Notes: generated from the sequence alone by a model not told the origin. Counted from the stretch's first letter, positions 43,772 to 53,013 are shown. The stretch: DNA of 64,000 nucleotides from Niastella sp. OAS944 (GCA_024809215.1 JANUBW010000002.1:496001-560000), one strand, 5' to 3'. A program made the numbers and translations.

Positions 43772-44548
43772 ATGAAGATCGCTACCTATAATGTGAATGG
43801 AATAAGCAGCCGCCTGCCGGTGCTGCTTCGCTGGTTAAAAGAAACTGCGCCCGATGTGGCATGTTTACAGGAACTGAAAGCGCCCCAGGAAAAATTTCCT
43901 GAGCAGGTTATTCTTGATGCCGGTTATCACGCCATCTGGCATGGACAAAAAAGCTGGAATGGTGTAGCCATTTTATCAAAGCATGGCCAGCCGGTTGAAA
44001 CACAAAGAGGTTTACCCGGCGACCCAGAGGATGTACATAGCCGCTATATTGAAGCAACAGTAAACGATATAACCATTGGTTGTTTGTATTTACCAAATGG
44101 TAATCCTGCGCCTGGTCCAAAGTTCGATTACAAGCTGGCCTGGTTCGAACGATTGACAAACCATGCTGCAGGGCTTTTAAAGCAAAATAAACCTGTTATT
44201 TTAACCGGCGACTATAATGTAATGCCTACAGAAAAAGACGTGTATAAACCCGAACGATGGGTGAACGATGCCCTGTTCCGCCCCGAAACACGTGCAGCAT
44301 TTAAAAAGCTGGTAGATCAGGGTTGGACGGATGCCATAAGAAAGCTTTACCCCGATGACATCATCTATACTTTCTTTGATTATTTCCGCCAGGCTTATGA
44401 ACGTAATGCGGGCTTGCGTATCGATCACTTTTTATTAAACCCCGCTATTGAAGGAAGATTGCTGGCTGCAGGTGTTGACCGCGAAGTTCGTGGTTGGGAA
44501 AAATCAAGCGATCATTGTCCGGTTTGGATTGAGTTGAAAGATGCTTAA
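43772..44548 (+). CDS. xth: Exodeoxyribonuclease III / AP endonuclease
   Basis: 258 residues from the ATG at 43772; a longer frame upstream overlaps the glycosidase gene and is not needed. Exo-endonuclease-phosphatase fold with MKIATYNVNGISSRL, catalytic Glu-34 in ACLQELKA, NGVAILSKHG, GCLYLPNGNP, GDYNVMPTEKDVY and the C-terminal LRIDHFLL and SSDHCPVW (catalytic Asp-His). It cuts DNA at abasic sites and trims 3' ends. Its stop overlaps the stop of the convergent ADP-ribosylglycohydrolase gene by three bases (within CTTAAG). Confidence 0.96.
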   Translation: MKIATYNVNGISSRLPVLLRWLKETAPDVACLQELKAPQEKFPEQVILDAGYHAIWHGQKSWNGVAILSKHGQPVETQRGLPGDPEDVHSRYIEATVNDITIGCLYLPNGNPAPGPKFDYKLAWFERLTNHAAGLLKQNKPVILTGDYNVMPTEKDVYKPERWVNDALFRPETRAAFKKLVDQGWTDAIRKLYPDDIIYTFFDYFRQAYERNAGLRIDHFLLNPAIEGRLLAAGVDREVRGWEKSSDHCPVWIELKDA

Positions 44549-45471
44549 GAAGCAGCCTTATTAAAGAAAGAAGATTCACTAAAGCTTTCAGCTTGTTTGA
44601 TCCATTGTGCGGGGATACTATTTACGCCGGCACACATGACCACTATGCTTCCTATAATAGCAGCAATAGTATCGCGGTCGCCTAAAGCATTTAAGCCGCG
44701 CCAGATGGCATCTTCATACGAATTGCTGTTATTGGCGGCACACCATAATGTTAATGGAACGGTATCTGTTGCCATTAAATTGGTGCCATTTCCCAATACA
44801 GAAACAATGGTCCTGATATCGTAATCGCCGGGAAGTGTTTTTGCCTTTTGTATTTTGGCCCTCACTTCACTAGCCGGCATATTGTCAATAACAAAATCGT
44901 AAAATGTATCTGCAGATAAAGGCTCTTTATTCAAACCATAGCGGGTACAAATACAGGCTGCCAATGCAACTGCAATACCACCGGCAACACCTTCGGCATG
45001 CGCATGTGTAACGTAGGCAGCTAACCGGGCCTGTTCAATTACTTCAGCTGTATTCTCATAAAAATAAGCGCCAACAGGCCCACTACGCATGGCGGCGCCA
45101 TTCCCCACAGAACCCATTCCTTCAAACACACTGTTGCTTGCATCCATCCAATCTCCATCTTCAGCAATGTTCCTCAGTATTCGCCGCGCCGTTGCACCAT
45201 ACCCACGATTTTCATCTGCCAGGTAATTATCAGCAAACTCTTTAGCCAGTTCATCCTGGTCAATGGTGCCAAACTTCGATAAGATATTGTAAACCCCAAT
45301 ACCCATTACCGTATCATCGGTAAAAGGCCAGGTACCGCTTTGCAGCCCTCGTTGATGCCACCTAAGCGAAATATCATCTGGTACACCAAAGAAAGTTTCT
45401 CCAAAAGCATCCCCAACCGATAACCCAAGAAGGGAGGTTTTTGCCAGTTCCAGCTTGTCAATTGTTGTCAT
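44545..45471 (-). CDS. ADP-ribosylglycohydrolase family protein
   Basis: 308 residues. DraG/ARH fold: LLGLSVGDAFGETFFG at the N-terminus, the metal-binding TDDT in WPFTDDTVMGIG (about residue 52), GNGAAMRSGPVGAYF, THAHAEGVAGGIAVALAA, and the C-terminal GDRDTIAAIIGSIV with the second metal cluster. These enzymes remove ADP-ribose from proteins or nucleic acids, or act on related glycosidic bonds. It converges with exonuclease III with a 3-bp overlap, so the two genes share no terminator. The upstream neighbour is a DUF6438 lipoprotein on the opposite side of a 42-bp gap. Confidence 0.93.
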   Translation of the reverse strand: MTTIDKLELAKTSLLGLSVGDAFGETFFGVPDDISLRWHQRGLQSGTWPFTDDTVMGIGVYNILSKFGTIDQDELAKEFADNYLADENRGYGATARRILRNIAEDGDWMDASNSVFEGMGSVGNGAAMRSGPVGAYFYENTAEVIEQARLAAYVTHAHAEGVAGGIAVALAACICTRYGLNKEPLSADTFYDFVIDNMPASEVRAKIQKAKTLPGDYDIRTIVSVLGNGTNLMATDTVPLTLWCAANNSNSYEDAIWRGLNALGDRDTIAAIIGSIVVMCAGVNSIPAQWIKQAESFSESSFFNKAAS

Positions 45472-45513
45472 AGATCGGGTTGTTTTTGGAGAAACATCTT
45501 TTAATGATACGTA

Positions 45514-46029
45514 TTACTTTTCTAACTCTTTCACATCGGTTGTTCTTACCAGTGTTGAATCATTACCTACTGATTTTAAGAACATGATGAGGTCATTAGC
45601 TTCCTGTGGCGGACGGGCGCTTGTCAGGTGCTTTCTTTTTCCATTGTAGTAAACAATAATGGTAGTTTCAGATACATCAGCTATACCAACTTCTGGAAAA
45701 GCAAGGCTATCGAGATTGCTCTTTTTCAGCACTGCTACCAATTGGGTATCCTGTGCAGCAGTTAATTTACCTTTAAAGATGCCGCTCTTCGCTGAATCCA
45801 TTTCACTTTTGGATTTATAGAACTCGCGGTTAACATATACATTCCTTGCACTGTCAATCTCGAGGTCCATGCTGGGGCAGGAACCATTGCAACGGCTCAA
45901 ATGGTAAACAACTTTGCCCACTTTAAATTCATCGGCAGGTTCTGTTTCTGTAGTGTTGGCCGATTGTGATTTGCAGGCGAATAATACCACCGCAGCAATA
46001 AGCCCGGCTGATAGGGTAAGTCTTTTCAT
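45514..46029 (-). CDS. DUF6438-type lipoprotein
   Basis: 171 residues. Lipoprotein signal with Cys-19 (AAVVLFACKSQSAN). The body matches the DUF6438 pattern: VVYHLSRCNGSCPSMDLEID (two cysteines), a central FKGKLTAAQDTQLVAVL helix, SLAFPEVGIADVSETTIIVY, and a C-terminal helix QEANDLIMFLKSV. Probably outer-membrane or periplasm anchored. Function unknown. It is 42 bp upstream of the ADP-ribosylglycohydrolase gene on the same strand, so co-transcription is possible. Confidence 0.8.
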   Translation of the reverse strand: MKRLTLSAGLIAAVVLFACKSQSANTTETEPADEFKVGKVVYHLSRCNGSCPSMDLEIDSARNVYVNREFYKSKSEMDSAKSGIFKGKLTAAQDTQLVAVLKKSNLDSLAFPEVGIADVSETTIIVYYNGKRKHLTSARPPQEANDLIMFLKSVGNDSTLVRTTDVKELEK

Positions 46030-46134
46030 TGTAGTTTTTGTGTTTCAAACAGGTGTTAAGCAATTAAAAAATCCCGCAACAATACGGCATTTTCTATCAA
46101 CATGCAACTTCTTACTTAATAATTAACAGTTATA

Positions 46135-48045
46135 CTAATGTACTGATATAACAATGGAGCCAGCGGCTTTATGTATGACAAAAGGAACAGCTTGCAGCCC
46201 CGGTACAAAATTAAAAAGACGATCGGCGGTTGTACGTAACCGGGTAAGCGGTGTATCGGCGTGCAAATGCAGGCTGGCGCTGGCTTTGTAAATATAAACG
46301 TTTTTGTCATTTACCATTTCAACCTTCTCCTGCGAAGTAGCTATTACGGGAACAACAATACGTATGTCGTTCAAATGAGCAGCTAAATTACTTTTGCAAT
46401 AGAGGGAAAGCACTATTTTTTCCGGCGTAAAAATATATTCAGCCTGGCAATACACCGGTCCCTGTGGCGGATCGTTCTGGCGCTCATCAACCAACCTCGA
46501 GTTGGCTTGTATAACCACCCCCTCCCCTTGCACACTGGCATTAACGGTTGCATCGAGACAAGCGATATTCCTATAAACAACGCCGTTAGCGGTAAGTTCA
46601 GCCCTAAACGTTAGCGGCATTGAAAGCGGGTCGGCATCAGTCTGCATATTACCGGCTTCAACAAGCTGGTAAGCATTCATGCTGGCTACCAGCAGGGGGC
46701 CTGTTTGTTGGTGCCATAACATGCTTAATGCACCACCGGTAGCATGTCCGTTGTGCATGGCTTTGTATTCCCTGTCGTACCCGGTAACGGTAGCCCTGTA
46801 TTTTCCTGTAGCAACAAGCCAGGTTTGAATATCCTCAAAAAAGCGAAGGCCGTAATTGGTTTCGCGCGGAAGAAGCGCAGGAGTTGCCGGGCGGTGTAAA
46901 TGTCCATGATCAAGCATAGTACTAAGCGCTTTTATATGGCAAAAGGTATGGTGCACACTTGGTAGTACCCGATGGGTAATATAGTGCGGTCCGCCATATA
47001 ACAAACCGTTGTGGGTGTTTTGTTGCAACAGCTGTGTATTCTTTAACGCTACACTATAAAACCTGGCATCGCGATTGGCCAGCAATGCATATGCAGGCTG
47101 ACAACCATCGGAAGTGCGGCTGCCCCAGTAGGTCCATTTATAATTGCGGGTACCCCAACTGTTATCCCAACCGCCATCGGGTAACATAAACTCCATATGG
47201 GTTTGCAAAGAAGCCGTTACCAGCTGTAGTAATTCTTCATCTTTATTCAACAATCCGTATAATGCCAGCGATGGCAGGCTCTCCTCAACATTGTAGCCAA
47301 GGTCAACCGAAAAACAGCCTTTTTTACTGGGCTCATAATAAGGGGTGCCTTCGCCAAAAACAAAACGGTTGTTTTGGGTAAAGAATTTGGTTGCCTGTTG
47401 CGCAAGTAAGCGTCCCTTTTCCCTGAATTTGCCATTATCCAGCAGGGTTCCGAGAAGGGAAAGCGCATAGGATGCAGAAATAGGATAATTGATATTGCCG
47501 TAATCGATATTCACATTGGTATTGATCCACTCCCCCGCCTTCAGCAGCCTGTTGTGCAGGGCGCTTTTAAAATTATCATCCATCAGCGCACCGTGAAAAC
47601 GTAGGGCCTCACAAAGAGCGATGACGGTAAAAACGGTAATACCTTTCCATTTGTCGTTCTTTTCGTTCAGCCACGAACCATCGGGTTGGCTCACGTTCGC
47701 CTCCATCCAGCGGAATAAAAGTACCGAGGCATCAATATAGCGAACATCGCCGGTACGGCGGGCCATATGCATAAAGGGGTATATGGTATCGCCTATACGG
47801 CCATGAATATGATGAAAGCTGGGGCAACGAATACCACCATAATCAATTCCCTGCGTTGCATCGGTGATCTGCAACCCCAACAGCCTGCCTGCCCAGGTAG
47901 CGGAAAGCGAATGGCTGAGTGAATAAAGATCATCTGCTACAAACGGGGCCGCCAGGGCAGCCAGGCCATTGAACTTTGCGGTGGCCCATCCTACACTTCC
48001 TGCTGTTGTAGTACGAATAAACGCACGTCTGCTTTGCCTGCTCAT
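46135..48045 (-). CDS. Tat-exported alpha/alpha-toroid protein, possible glycan-active enzyme
   Basis: About 636 residues from the ATG at 48043-48045. A twin-arginine signal (RQSRRAFIRTTTAGSVGW) opens it, so it is exported folded. The N-terminal 400 residues are helical with repeated W/G-rich turns (VSQPDGSWLNEKNDKWKGI, LPDGGWDNSWGTRNYKWTYW, SDGCQPAYALL), as in (alpha/alpha)6 toroids of the heparinase or unsaturated-glucuronidase type. The C-terminal 230 residues are a beta-sandwich (VVIQANSRLVDERQ, EYIFTPEKIVLSLY). That two-domain plan resembles polysaccharide lyases of the heparinase II/III kind, but I cannot assign a family or active site. Monocistronic. Confidence 0.6.
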   Translation of the reverse strand: MSRQSRRAFIRTTTAGSVGWATAKFNGLAALAAPFVADDLYSLSHSLSATWAGRLLGLQITDATQGIDYGGIRCPSFHHIHGRIGDTIYPFMHMARRTGDVRYIDASVLLFRWMEANVSQPDGSWLNEKNDKWKGITVFTVIALCEALRFHGALMDDNFKSALHNRLLKAGEWINTNVNIDYGNINYPISASYALSLLGTLLDNGKFREKGRLLAQQATKFFTQNNRFVFGEGTPYYEPSKKGCFSVDLGYNVEESLPSLALYGLLNKDEELLQLVTASLQTHMEFMLPDGGWDNSWGTRNYKWTYWGSRTSDGCQPAYALLANRDARFYSVALKNTQLLQQNTHNGLLYGGPHYITHRVLPSVHHTFCHIKALSTMLDHGHLHRPATPALLPRETNYGLRFFEDIQTWLVATGKYRATVTGYDREYKAMHNGHATGGALSMLWHQQTGPLLVASMNAYQLVEAGNMQTDADPLSMPLTFRAELTANGVVYRNIACLDATVNASVQGEGVVIQANSRLVDERQNDPPQGPVYCQAEYIFTPEKIVLSLYCKSNLAAHLNDIRIVVPVIATSQEKVEMVNDKNVYIYKASASLHLHADTPLTRLRTTADRLFNFVPGLQAVPFVIHKAAGSIVISVH

Positions 48046-48199
48046 GCGCAAACTTAATAAGAGTCAGTTTATTACATATAATACAGTACTTTCTTTTCAG
48101 GGGCTGACGTAGTTTTGAAGTAGGCAGTACAATATATTTAAGGTTATTCATCACATGCATAAACAAAATCACTTACTGTTTCCATTTAGCACTCTACAG

Positions 48200-48232
48200 T
48201 TTTTGTAAGAAATACACATTCTCGGAATTTTG
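48200..48232 (+). promoter_or_regulatory. Candidate promoter of the second surface module
   Basis: TTTTTG (48200-48205), 19-bp spacer, GAATTTTG (48225-48232), one mismatch from TAnnTTTG; about 58 bp before the ATG at 48291. Confidence 0.4.
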
Positions 48233-48290
48233 GCCTTCAATCATTCCTACCGGAATACAAATCAAATAAAATCCAATAATTAAGACATTT

Positions 48291-49715
48291 ATGAAAAAGA
48301 GTATTCTCTTTTCCGCAGCCATCGTGTGTTCAGTGCTTACCTCTTCTGCCCAAATAAAAATTGGCGACAATCCCAACACCATAAATGCTAATTCCCTTGT
48401 TGAAATGGAAAGCACCAATAAAGGTTTGCTTGCGCCCCGGGTTGCCCTTAGCGATGTAAATTCGGTTAGTCCATTAACAGGTACAGTACCCGCAGGTATG
48501 ATCGTTTACAGCACAGGCGGCGCCGTTACCGATGGATTTTACTTTTGGAGCGGCAGCAAATGGCTGCAGGTGCAATCATCGGCCAATGCCCGTAATAATT
48601 ATGTGCTTGTTAAATCGGCAGCCGATCTGCCTGCCCCTGTTAGCGGTGTTATAACGCTTACAGCCGGAACTACCTATGAAGTGAATGGCACCATTACGCT
48701 TACCTCTAAGATCAACCTGAACGGCTGCTACCTCGTAGGCGCCGATGCAACCAACGATAAACTGGTTTATACGCCTGCAACCGGCGAAATGTTCACTGGT
48801 ACTAAAGGCGGTAGTGTAAAAACATTAACGCTAACAGCTTCAACCACCGGCGCTAAATTATTCAACGTTGACCTGGCAGCTACCGAAACCATGTTAGTGC
48901 GCGACTGTAACGTGATCGGTTGTAAAGATGTAGGCCTGGTAAAAGGTGGTAATGTGGTGTTCTTTAGCGTTATCAACTATGCAGGCAACACCAATGGTAT
49001 AACCTATCAAAACAACAGTACCCTGCTGCTCGATAATACTGCCTGGTTCAGCACCAACGCCGGTACTTTTGAAAAACTGGTTGGAACTTTTAACCTTATT
49101 GAAAAATTGGGTGGCTTTGGCCAACCCATGTCGGCAAACTCAGCAACGGCACTTGATGTTACCGGTATAACGTCGATAGTTGAAGCCGGCAACCTGAAAA
49201 ACACTGCGTTTATTGGCACAGGAACGAAGGTTACAGGTACTTTCTCTAAAAAATGGGAAGTAGAAGCTGCCGGTCTTAATACAGAGAAAGATGCAGTAGC
49301 TACAGGGACCCTGTATATTTCTACGCCTTCGAATACAAATATCCTTACTATGAACTCGCCGGTAAAGGTGGCAGGCACTACTACGGCTACAGAACTTGTG
49401 CGCTTTACCTCGCCAGCCAATAACCGCCTCATGTATGATGGAACTAAAACACGTACGTTCATTGTAACAGCTTCCATGTCGGCATCTGGCACCAGCGGCA
49501 CCTATGTATATTCTTTTTACATTTACAAGAATGGTGTACAAATACCGGCATCGAGACAGCGCACCAAAGTTTACTCCTCATATGGCGACATACAGGTAGT
49601 TTCGCTTGTAAGCACCGTTACTTTAGCTCCCGGCGATTATGTAGAAGTATGGACAGAGGATAATGAAAGCAGTGTTGATATCAACGTGCAGAACATGACG
49701 CTTTCTATAAAATAA
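48291..49715 (+). CDS. Secreted surface protein with fibre-type N-terminal module and jelly-roll-like C-terminus
   Basis: 474 residues with a signal peptide (ending near SSAQ). The first 95 residues (VEMESTNKGLLAPRVALSDV, AGMIVYSTGGAVTDGFYFWS, SKWLQV) match the same segment of the fibre protein at 39613-41079. The middle (about 110-370) looks like a parallel beta-helix (TLTAGTTYEVNGTITLTSK, VRDCNVIGCKDVGLV). The last 100 residues (TRTFIVTASMSASGTSGTYV, APGDYVEVWTEDNESSVDIN) resemble a C1q/phage-baseplate jelly roll. No S74 chaperone here. It is 28 bp upstream of a T9SS-sorted protein gene. Binding or adhesion is likely; no catalysis is evident. Confidence 0.78.
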   Translation: MKKSILFSAAIVCSVLTSSAQIKIGDNPNTINANSLVEMESTNKGLLAPRVALSDVNSVSPLTGTVPAGMIVYSTGGAVTDGFYFWSGSKWLQVQSSANARNNYVLVKSAADLPAPVSGVITLTAGTTYEVNGTITLTSKINLNGCYLVGADATNDKLVYTPATGEMFTGTKGGSVKTLTLTASTTGAKLFNVDLAATETMLVRDCNVIGCKDVGLVKGGNVVFFSVINYAGNTNGITYQNNSTLLLDNTAWFSTNAGTFEKLVGTFNLIEKLGGFGQPMSANSATALDVTGITSIVEAGNLKNTAFIGTGTKVTGTFSKKWEVEAAGLNTEKDAVATGTLYISTPSNTNILTMNSPVKVAGTTTATELVRFTSPANNRLMYDGTKTRTFIVTASMSASGTSGTYVYSFYIYKNGVQIPASRQRTKVYSSYGDIQVVSLVSTVTLAPGDYVEVWTEDNESSVDINVQNMTLSIK

Positions 49716-49743
49716 TTTTCCACTCAAACTAAAACTGGTCTTT

Positions 49744-51168
49744 ATGAAACAATTACTATTCGGTATGTTGTTACTTCCGGTTGCAAATGGAGTGGTAGCG
49801 CAGAATACACTTAATAATACCGGCAACTTAAAAATACACAGCGGTGCCAACCTGGCCGTGCATGGCGATTTCACCAATGCCTCTACTGCCGGCCTGGTAA
49901 ATGATGGCAACCTGTATGTAAAAAGAAACCTTACTTCAAACCAGGCGGCCATGAGCACTGGCGCCGGCACCTTGTACCTGAATGGTTCGGCCCTGCAAAC
50001 GCTCGATGGAGCCCAGGCCTTCAAAACCTTTAACCTGGTTACTGGCAATAGTGCTGGTATACTGTTGAATACCGACCTAACGGTTAGCGGCGCCCACAAT
50101 TTTACCAGTGGCGTTATTACTACCGCTGCAACACCCAGTTACCTGGTTTATGAAACCAATGCTTCCTATACAGGCAATGGCGATAGCCGGCACGTAAATG
50201 GTTGGGTTAAAAAGAATGGCACCGCCAGTTTTGATTTTCCCGTTGGCAATGGCGCTGTACAAAGAACAATCAATATAAATAACCTGTCGGCCAGCAGTGT
50301 ATTTGCAGCAAAGTATGCTATGCCAACGCCCAATACAACCCAGCGGCAGGCGCCCATTGTAAGCGTTGACCCTAATGAATACTGGGAAGTAAATAAAGTT
50401 TCGGGTGGAACCGCCCAGGTTACGCTCAACTGGGACAATAGTAAAGTAACCGTTCCCACCTGGATATTATCAGATGTAAAAGTTGCTGCTAATAATGGCA
50501 GCACCTGGGGTTCACAGGGCGGTACCGCCAGCGGCAGCCTTGCCAGTACAGGCACTATAACATCAAACAGTATCTCATCGTTTAACAGGTTTACATTAGG
50601 CAGCACATCTGCAATTTTGCCACTGACGCTTGTTAGCATCGATGCCAAAAGAAAGAATAACTTAACTGAGGTTACCTGGAAAACAGCCGATGAACATAAT
50701 GTAAGCCATTTCATTGTAGAACGAAGTGAGAATGGCATCGACTTCTATGCCATTGGCAAATTGACAGCGAGGAACTCGGGCCGTTTGGAAAGTTATGTAT
50801 TACAAGACGATAAGCCATTGGTTAACACAGCGTATTACCGCATTAAAAGTGTAGACAATGATGCTTCCTTCACTATATCACAGATCGTACGGGTGGCAGA
50901 AGCTGGTAATGGCAGTTCGTTGCTTGTAAACAACCCGGTATACGACAAAATAGCACTTACGGCAAAAGGCGAACTAACAGGAGAATTCGATTATAGCATA
51001 TTTGATATGAATGGTAAACCGGTGCAACGCGGTAAAGTGAACCTGAAAACAAATACACCAGTGATGGTTCCGGTGTCGGCATCCATACCTTCGGGCACTT
51101 ATACTATTCAGCTGCACAAACAATCGATGTTTATTAGCAAAAAAATAATTGTCGCTTTAACACATTAA
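49744..51168 (+). CDS. T9SS type A sorting-domain surface protein
   Basis: 474 residues with a signal peptide (ending near VVAQ). The N-terminal 250 residues form a beta-rich region with repeating NLKIHSGANLAVHGDF and GTLYLNGSALQTLDGAQAF segments. Then comes the common block LPLTLVSIDAKRKNNLTEVT, FIVERSENGIDFYAIGKL, AYYRIKSVDNDASFTISQIV, shared with 41108-42082. A C-terminal sorting domain follows (NNPVYDKIALTAKG, SIFDMNGKPVQRGKVNL, SGTYTIQLHK), so it is secreted by the type IX system. It is the second gene of the module starting at 48291. A GAAA-tetraloop terminator follows. Confidence 0.9.
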   Translation: MKQLLFGMLLLPVANGVVAQNTLNNTGNLKIHSGANLAVHGDFTNASTAGLVNDGNLYVKRNLTSNQAAMSTGAGTLYLNGSALQTLDGAQAFKTFNLVTGNSAGILLNTDLTVSGAHNFTSGVITTAATPSYLVYETNASYTGNGDSRHVNGWVKKNGTASFDFPVGNGAVQRTININNLSASSVFAAKYAMPTPNTTQRQAPIVSVDPNEYWEVNKVSGGTAQVTLNWDNSKVTVPTWILSDVKVAANNGSTWGSQGGTASGSLASTGTITSNSISSFNRFTLGSTSAILPLTLVSIDAKRKNNLTEVTWKTADEHNVSHFIVERSENGIDFYAIGKLTARNSGRLESYVLQDDKPLVNTAYYRIKSVDNDASFTISQIVRVAEAGNGSSLLVNNPVYDKIALTAKGELTGEFDYSIFDMNGKPVQRGKVNLKTNTPVMVPVSASIPSGTYTIQLHKQSMFISKKIIVALTH

Positions 51169-51205
51169 TTAGCGCTGTTTTTGGTTGTTTTTTATTTGAA
51201 AGCGG

Positions 51206-51231
51206 GTACCGTGGAAACACGGTACTTTTTT
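51206..51231 (+). terminator. Terminator after the T9SS protein gene
   Basis: GTACCGTG, GAAA tetraloop, CACGGTAC, then TTTTTT; 38 bp after the stop. Confidence 0.92.
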
Positions 51232-51296
51232 ATTTAGTACGTAATACCTAATTTAGAAACTTTTTATAAGAATAAGTTAAGTTAAATCAATCAACC

Positions 51297-52922
51297 ATGC
51301 AGCAAAACAAAGGTTCCTTACCCGAGATATTTAAAGCCGAAAGCGGTATCCCGGAAGAATACCAGGTAACCGAAATTCACCAACGGGAATATTTATTGAA
51401 CGGCGAACTGGTGCCCTGGAACGGCCCTGTAACCAATATTTATTCGCCTGTATGTATACCAACGCCCGATGGCCCAAAGAAAAAACTGCTTGGCAGCATT
51501 CCCAATACCACTCCCAAAGAATCACTGGAAGCGCTGGCTGCAGCAGAAGCCGCTTATGCAAACGGATTGGGCGAATGGCCTACTATGCCGGTTGAAGGCC
51601 GCATCAAATGCATGCAGAAGTTTGTTTACCTGATGATACAGCAAAGAAGCCTGGTAATAAAACTGTTGATGTGGGAAATTGGTAAAACTTTGGCCGATGC
51701 TACTAAAGAGTTTGACCGCACCGTAGAATACATCAACGACACAATAGACGCGCTTAAAGATCTTGACCGCGAATCATCACGTTTTCAACAGGCAGAAGGC
51801 ACCATTGCCCAAATAAGAAGAGCGCCATTGGGTGTTGTATTAAGTATGGGCCCCTTCAACTATCCGTTGAACGAAATTTTTACCACGCTCATTCCCGCCC
51901 TTATTATGGGCAATACCATACTCTTTAAACTTCCAAAATTTGGTGTACTGGCACACTACCCGTTGCTGAATGCATTTAAAGAGGCATTCCCCAAGGGTAC
52001 AGTAAACACCCTGTATGGTAAAGGAGCCGAGATCATTTCGCCCATTATGGAAAGCGGCAAAGTGAATGTACTGGCCTTTATTGGCAGCAGTAAAGTAGCT
52101 AACGGGCTTAAGAAATTACACCCCAAAGTGAACCGCTTACGCGCCATTTTGAGCCTCGACGCCAAAAACGCCGCCATTGTTACAAAGAATGCCGACCTCG
52201 ATGTTGCAGTGAACGAATGTATACTGGGTGCGCTTTCTTTTAACGGACAACGTTGCACAGCCCTGAAACTGATCTTTGTACAAAAAGAAGTGGCCGCAGA
52301 ATTCACCCAAAAATTATCTGCTGCCGTAGCTGCTTTAAAACCCGGTTTACCCTGGGAAAGCGGTGTACGCGTAACGCCACTGCCAGAAGACAATAAACCT
52401 GCTTATTTGAAAGCCTGCATCGATGATGCTATTGCAAAAGGCGCTAAAGTAATGAACGATAACGGTGGACTGCAAGATGCATCGTTTGTATTCCCGGCGG
52501 TAGTTTACCCCGTGAACGATCAAATGAAGTTGTATCATGAAGAACAGTTTGGTCCTATTGTTCCCGTAGTACCTTTCGATACAATTGATGAGCCGGTTAA
52601 CTACCAGGTAAATGCATCGCATGGTATGCAGGTAAGTATCTTCAGTGAAGAGCCAACAGAAGTGGCCCAACTGGTTGATTCATTTGTAAACCTGGTAAGC
52701 CGCGTAAATATCAATTGCCAGGCTCAACGCGGACCCGATATTTTCCCCTTTACCGGAAGAAAAGACAGTGCCGAAGGAACGCTTTCTGTTTTCGATGCAC
52801 TTCGCTCATTCTCTATCCGCTCACTGGTGGCCGCAAAAAATACCGAGTCGAACAAAACCCTGCTTAATACCATAGTAAGGGATCATGAGTCGAACTTCTT
52901 GAGTACAAACTATATCTTCTAG
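51297..52922 (+). CDS. gapN: Aldehyde dehydrogenase of the non-phosphorylating (NADP) glyceraldehyde-3-phosphate dehydrogenase type
   Basis: 541 residues, ALDH superfamily. The cofactor motif is GPFNYPLNEIFTTLIPALIM, the catalytic thiol is Cys-320 in FNGQRCTALK, and the C-terminal half has EEQFGPIVPVVPF and NINCQAQRGPDIFPFTGRKD (the QRGPD block typical of GapN). It would oxidise glyceraldehyde-3-phosphate directly to 3-phosphoglycerate with NADPH gain. The usual general-base Glu of LELGGK is replaced: the aligned segment is LSLDAK with Ser-286. A subfamily trait or changed chemistry is possible. Cytoplasmic, monocistronic, with a hairpin after the stop. Confidence 0.85.
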   Translation: MQQNKGSLPEIFKAESGIPEEYQVTEIHQREYLLNGELVPWNGPVTNIYSPVCIPTPDGPKKKLLGSIPNTTPKESLEALAAAEAAYANGLGEWPTMPVEGRIKCMQKFVYLMIQQRSLVIKLLMWEIGKTLADATKEFDRTVEYINDTIDALKDLDRESSRFQQAEGTIAQIRRAPLGVVLSMGPFNYPLNEIFTTLIPALIMGNTILFKLPKFGVLAHYPLLNAFKEAFPKGTVNTLYGKGAEIISPIMESGKVNVLAFIGSSKVANGLKKLHPKVNRLRAILSLDAKNAAIVTKNADLDVAVNECILGALSFNGQRCTALKLIFVQKEVAAEFTQKLSAAVAALKPGLPWESGVRVTPLPEDNKPAYLKACIDDAIAKGAKVMNDNGGLQDASFVFPAVVYPVNDQMKLYHEEQFGPIVPVVPFDTIDEPVNYQVNASHGMQVSIFSEEPTEVAQLVDSFVNLVSRVNINCQAQRGPDIFPFTGRKDSAEGTLSVFDALRSFSIRSLVAAKNTESNKTLLNTIVRDHESNFLSTNYIF

Positions 52923-52926
52923 TTTT

Positions 52927-52969
52927 AAACAAGGTGGGTAGCCCTTCCAGGGCTGCTCACCTTGTTTTT
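52927..52969 (+). terminator. Terminator of the gapN gene
   Basis: AAACAAGGTG with TAGCCC pairs, around a TTCCA loop, with GGGCTGCTCACCTTGTTTTT; a T-run ends it. A second hairpin (52977-53010, AAGGCG/CGCCTTT with CCTCTTGAAGAGG at the tip) lies before the stop of the convergent transporter gene. Confidence 0.85.
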
Positions 52970-53013
52970 GATAATCAAGGCGAGCACCTCTTGAAGAGGT
53001 ACCCGCCTTTAAT

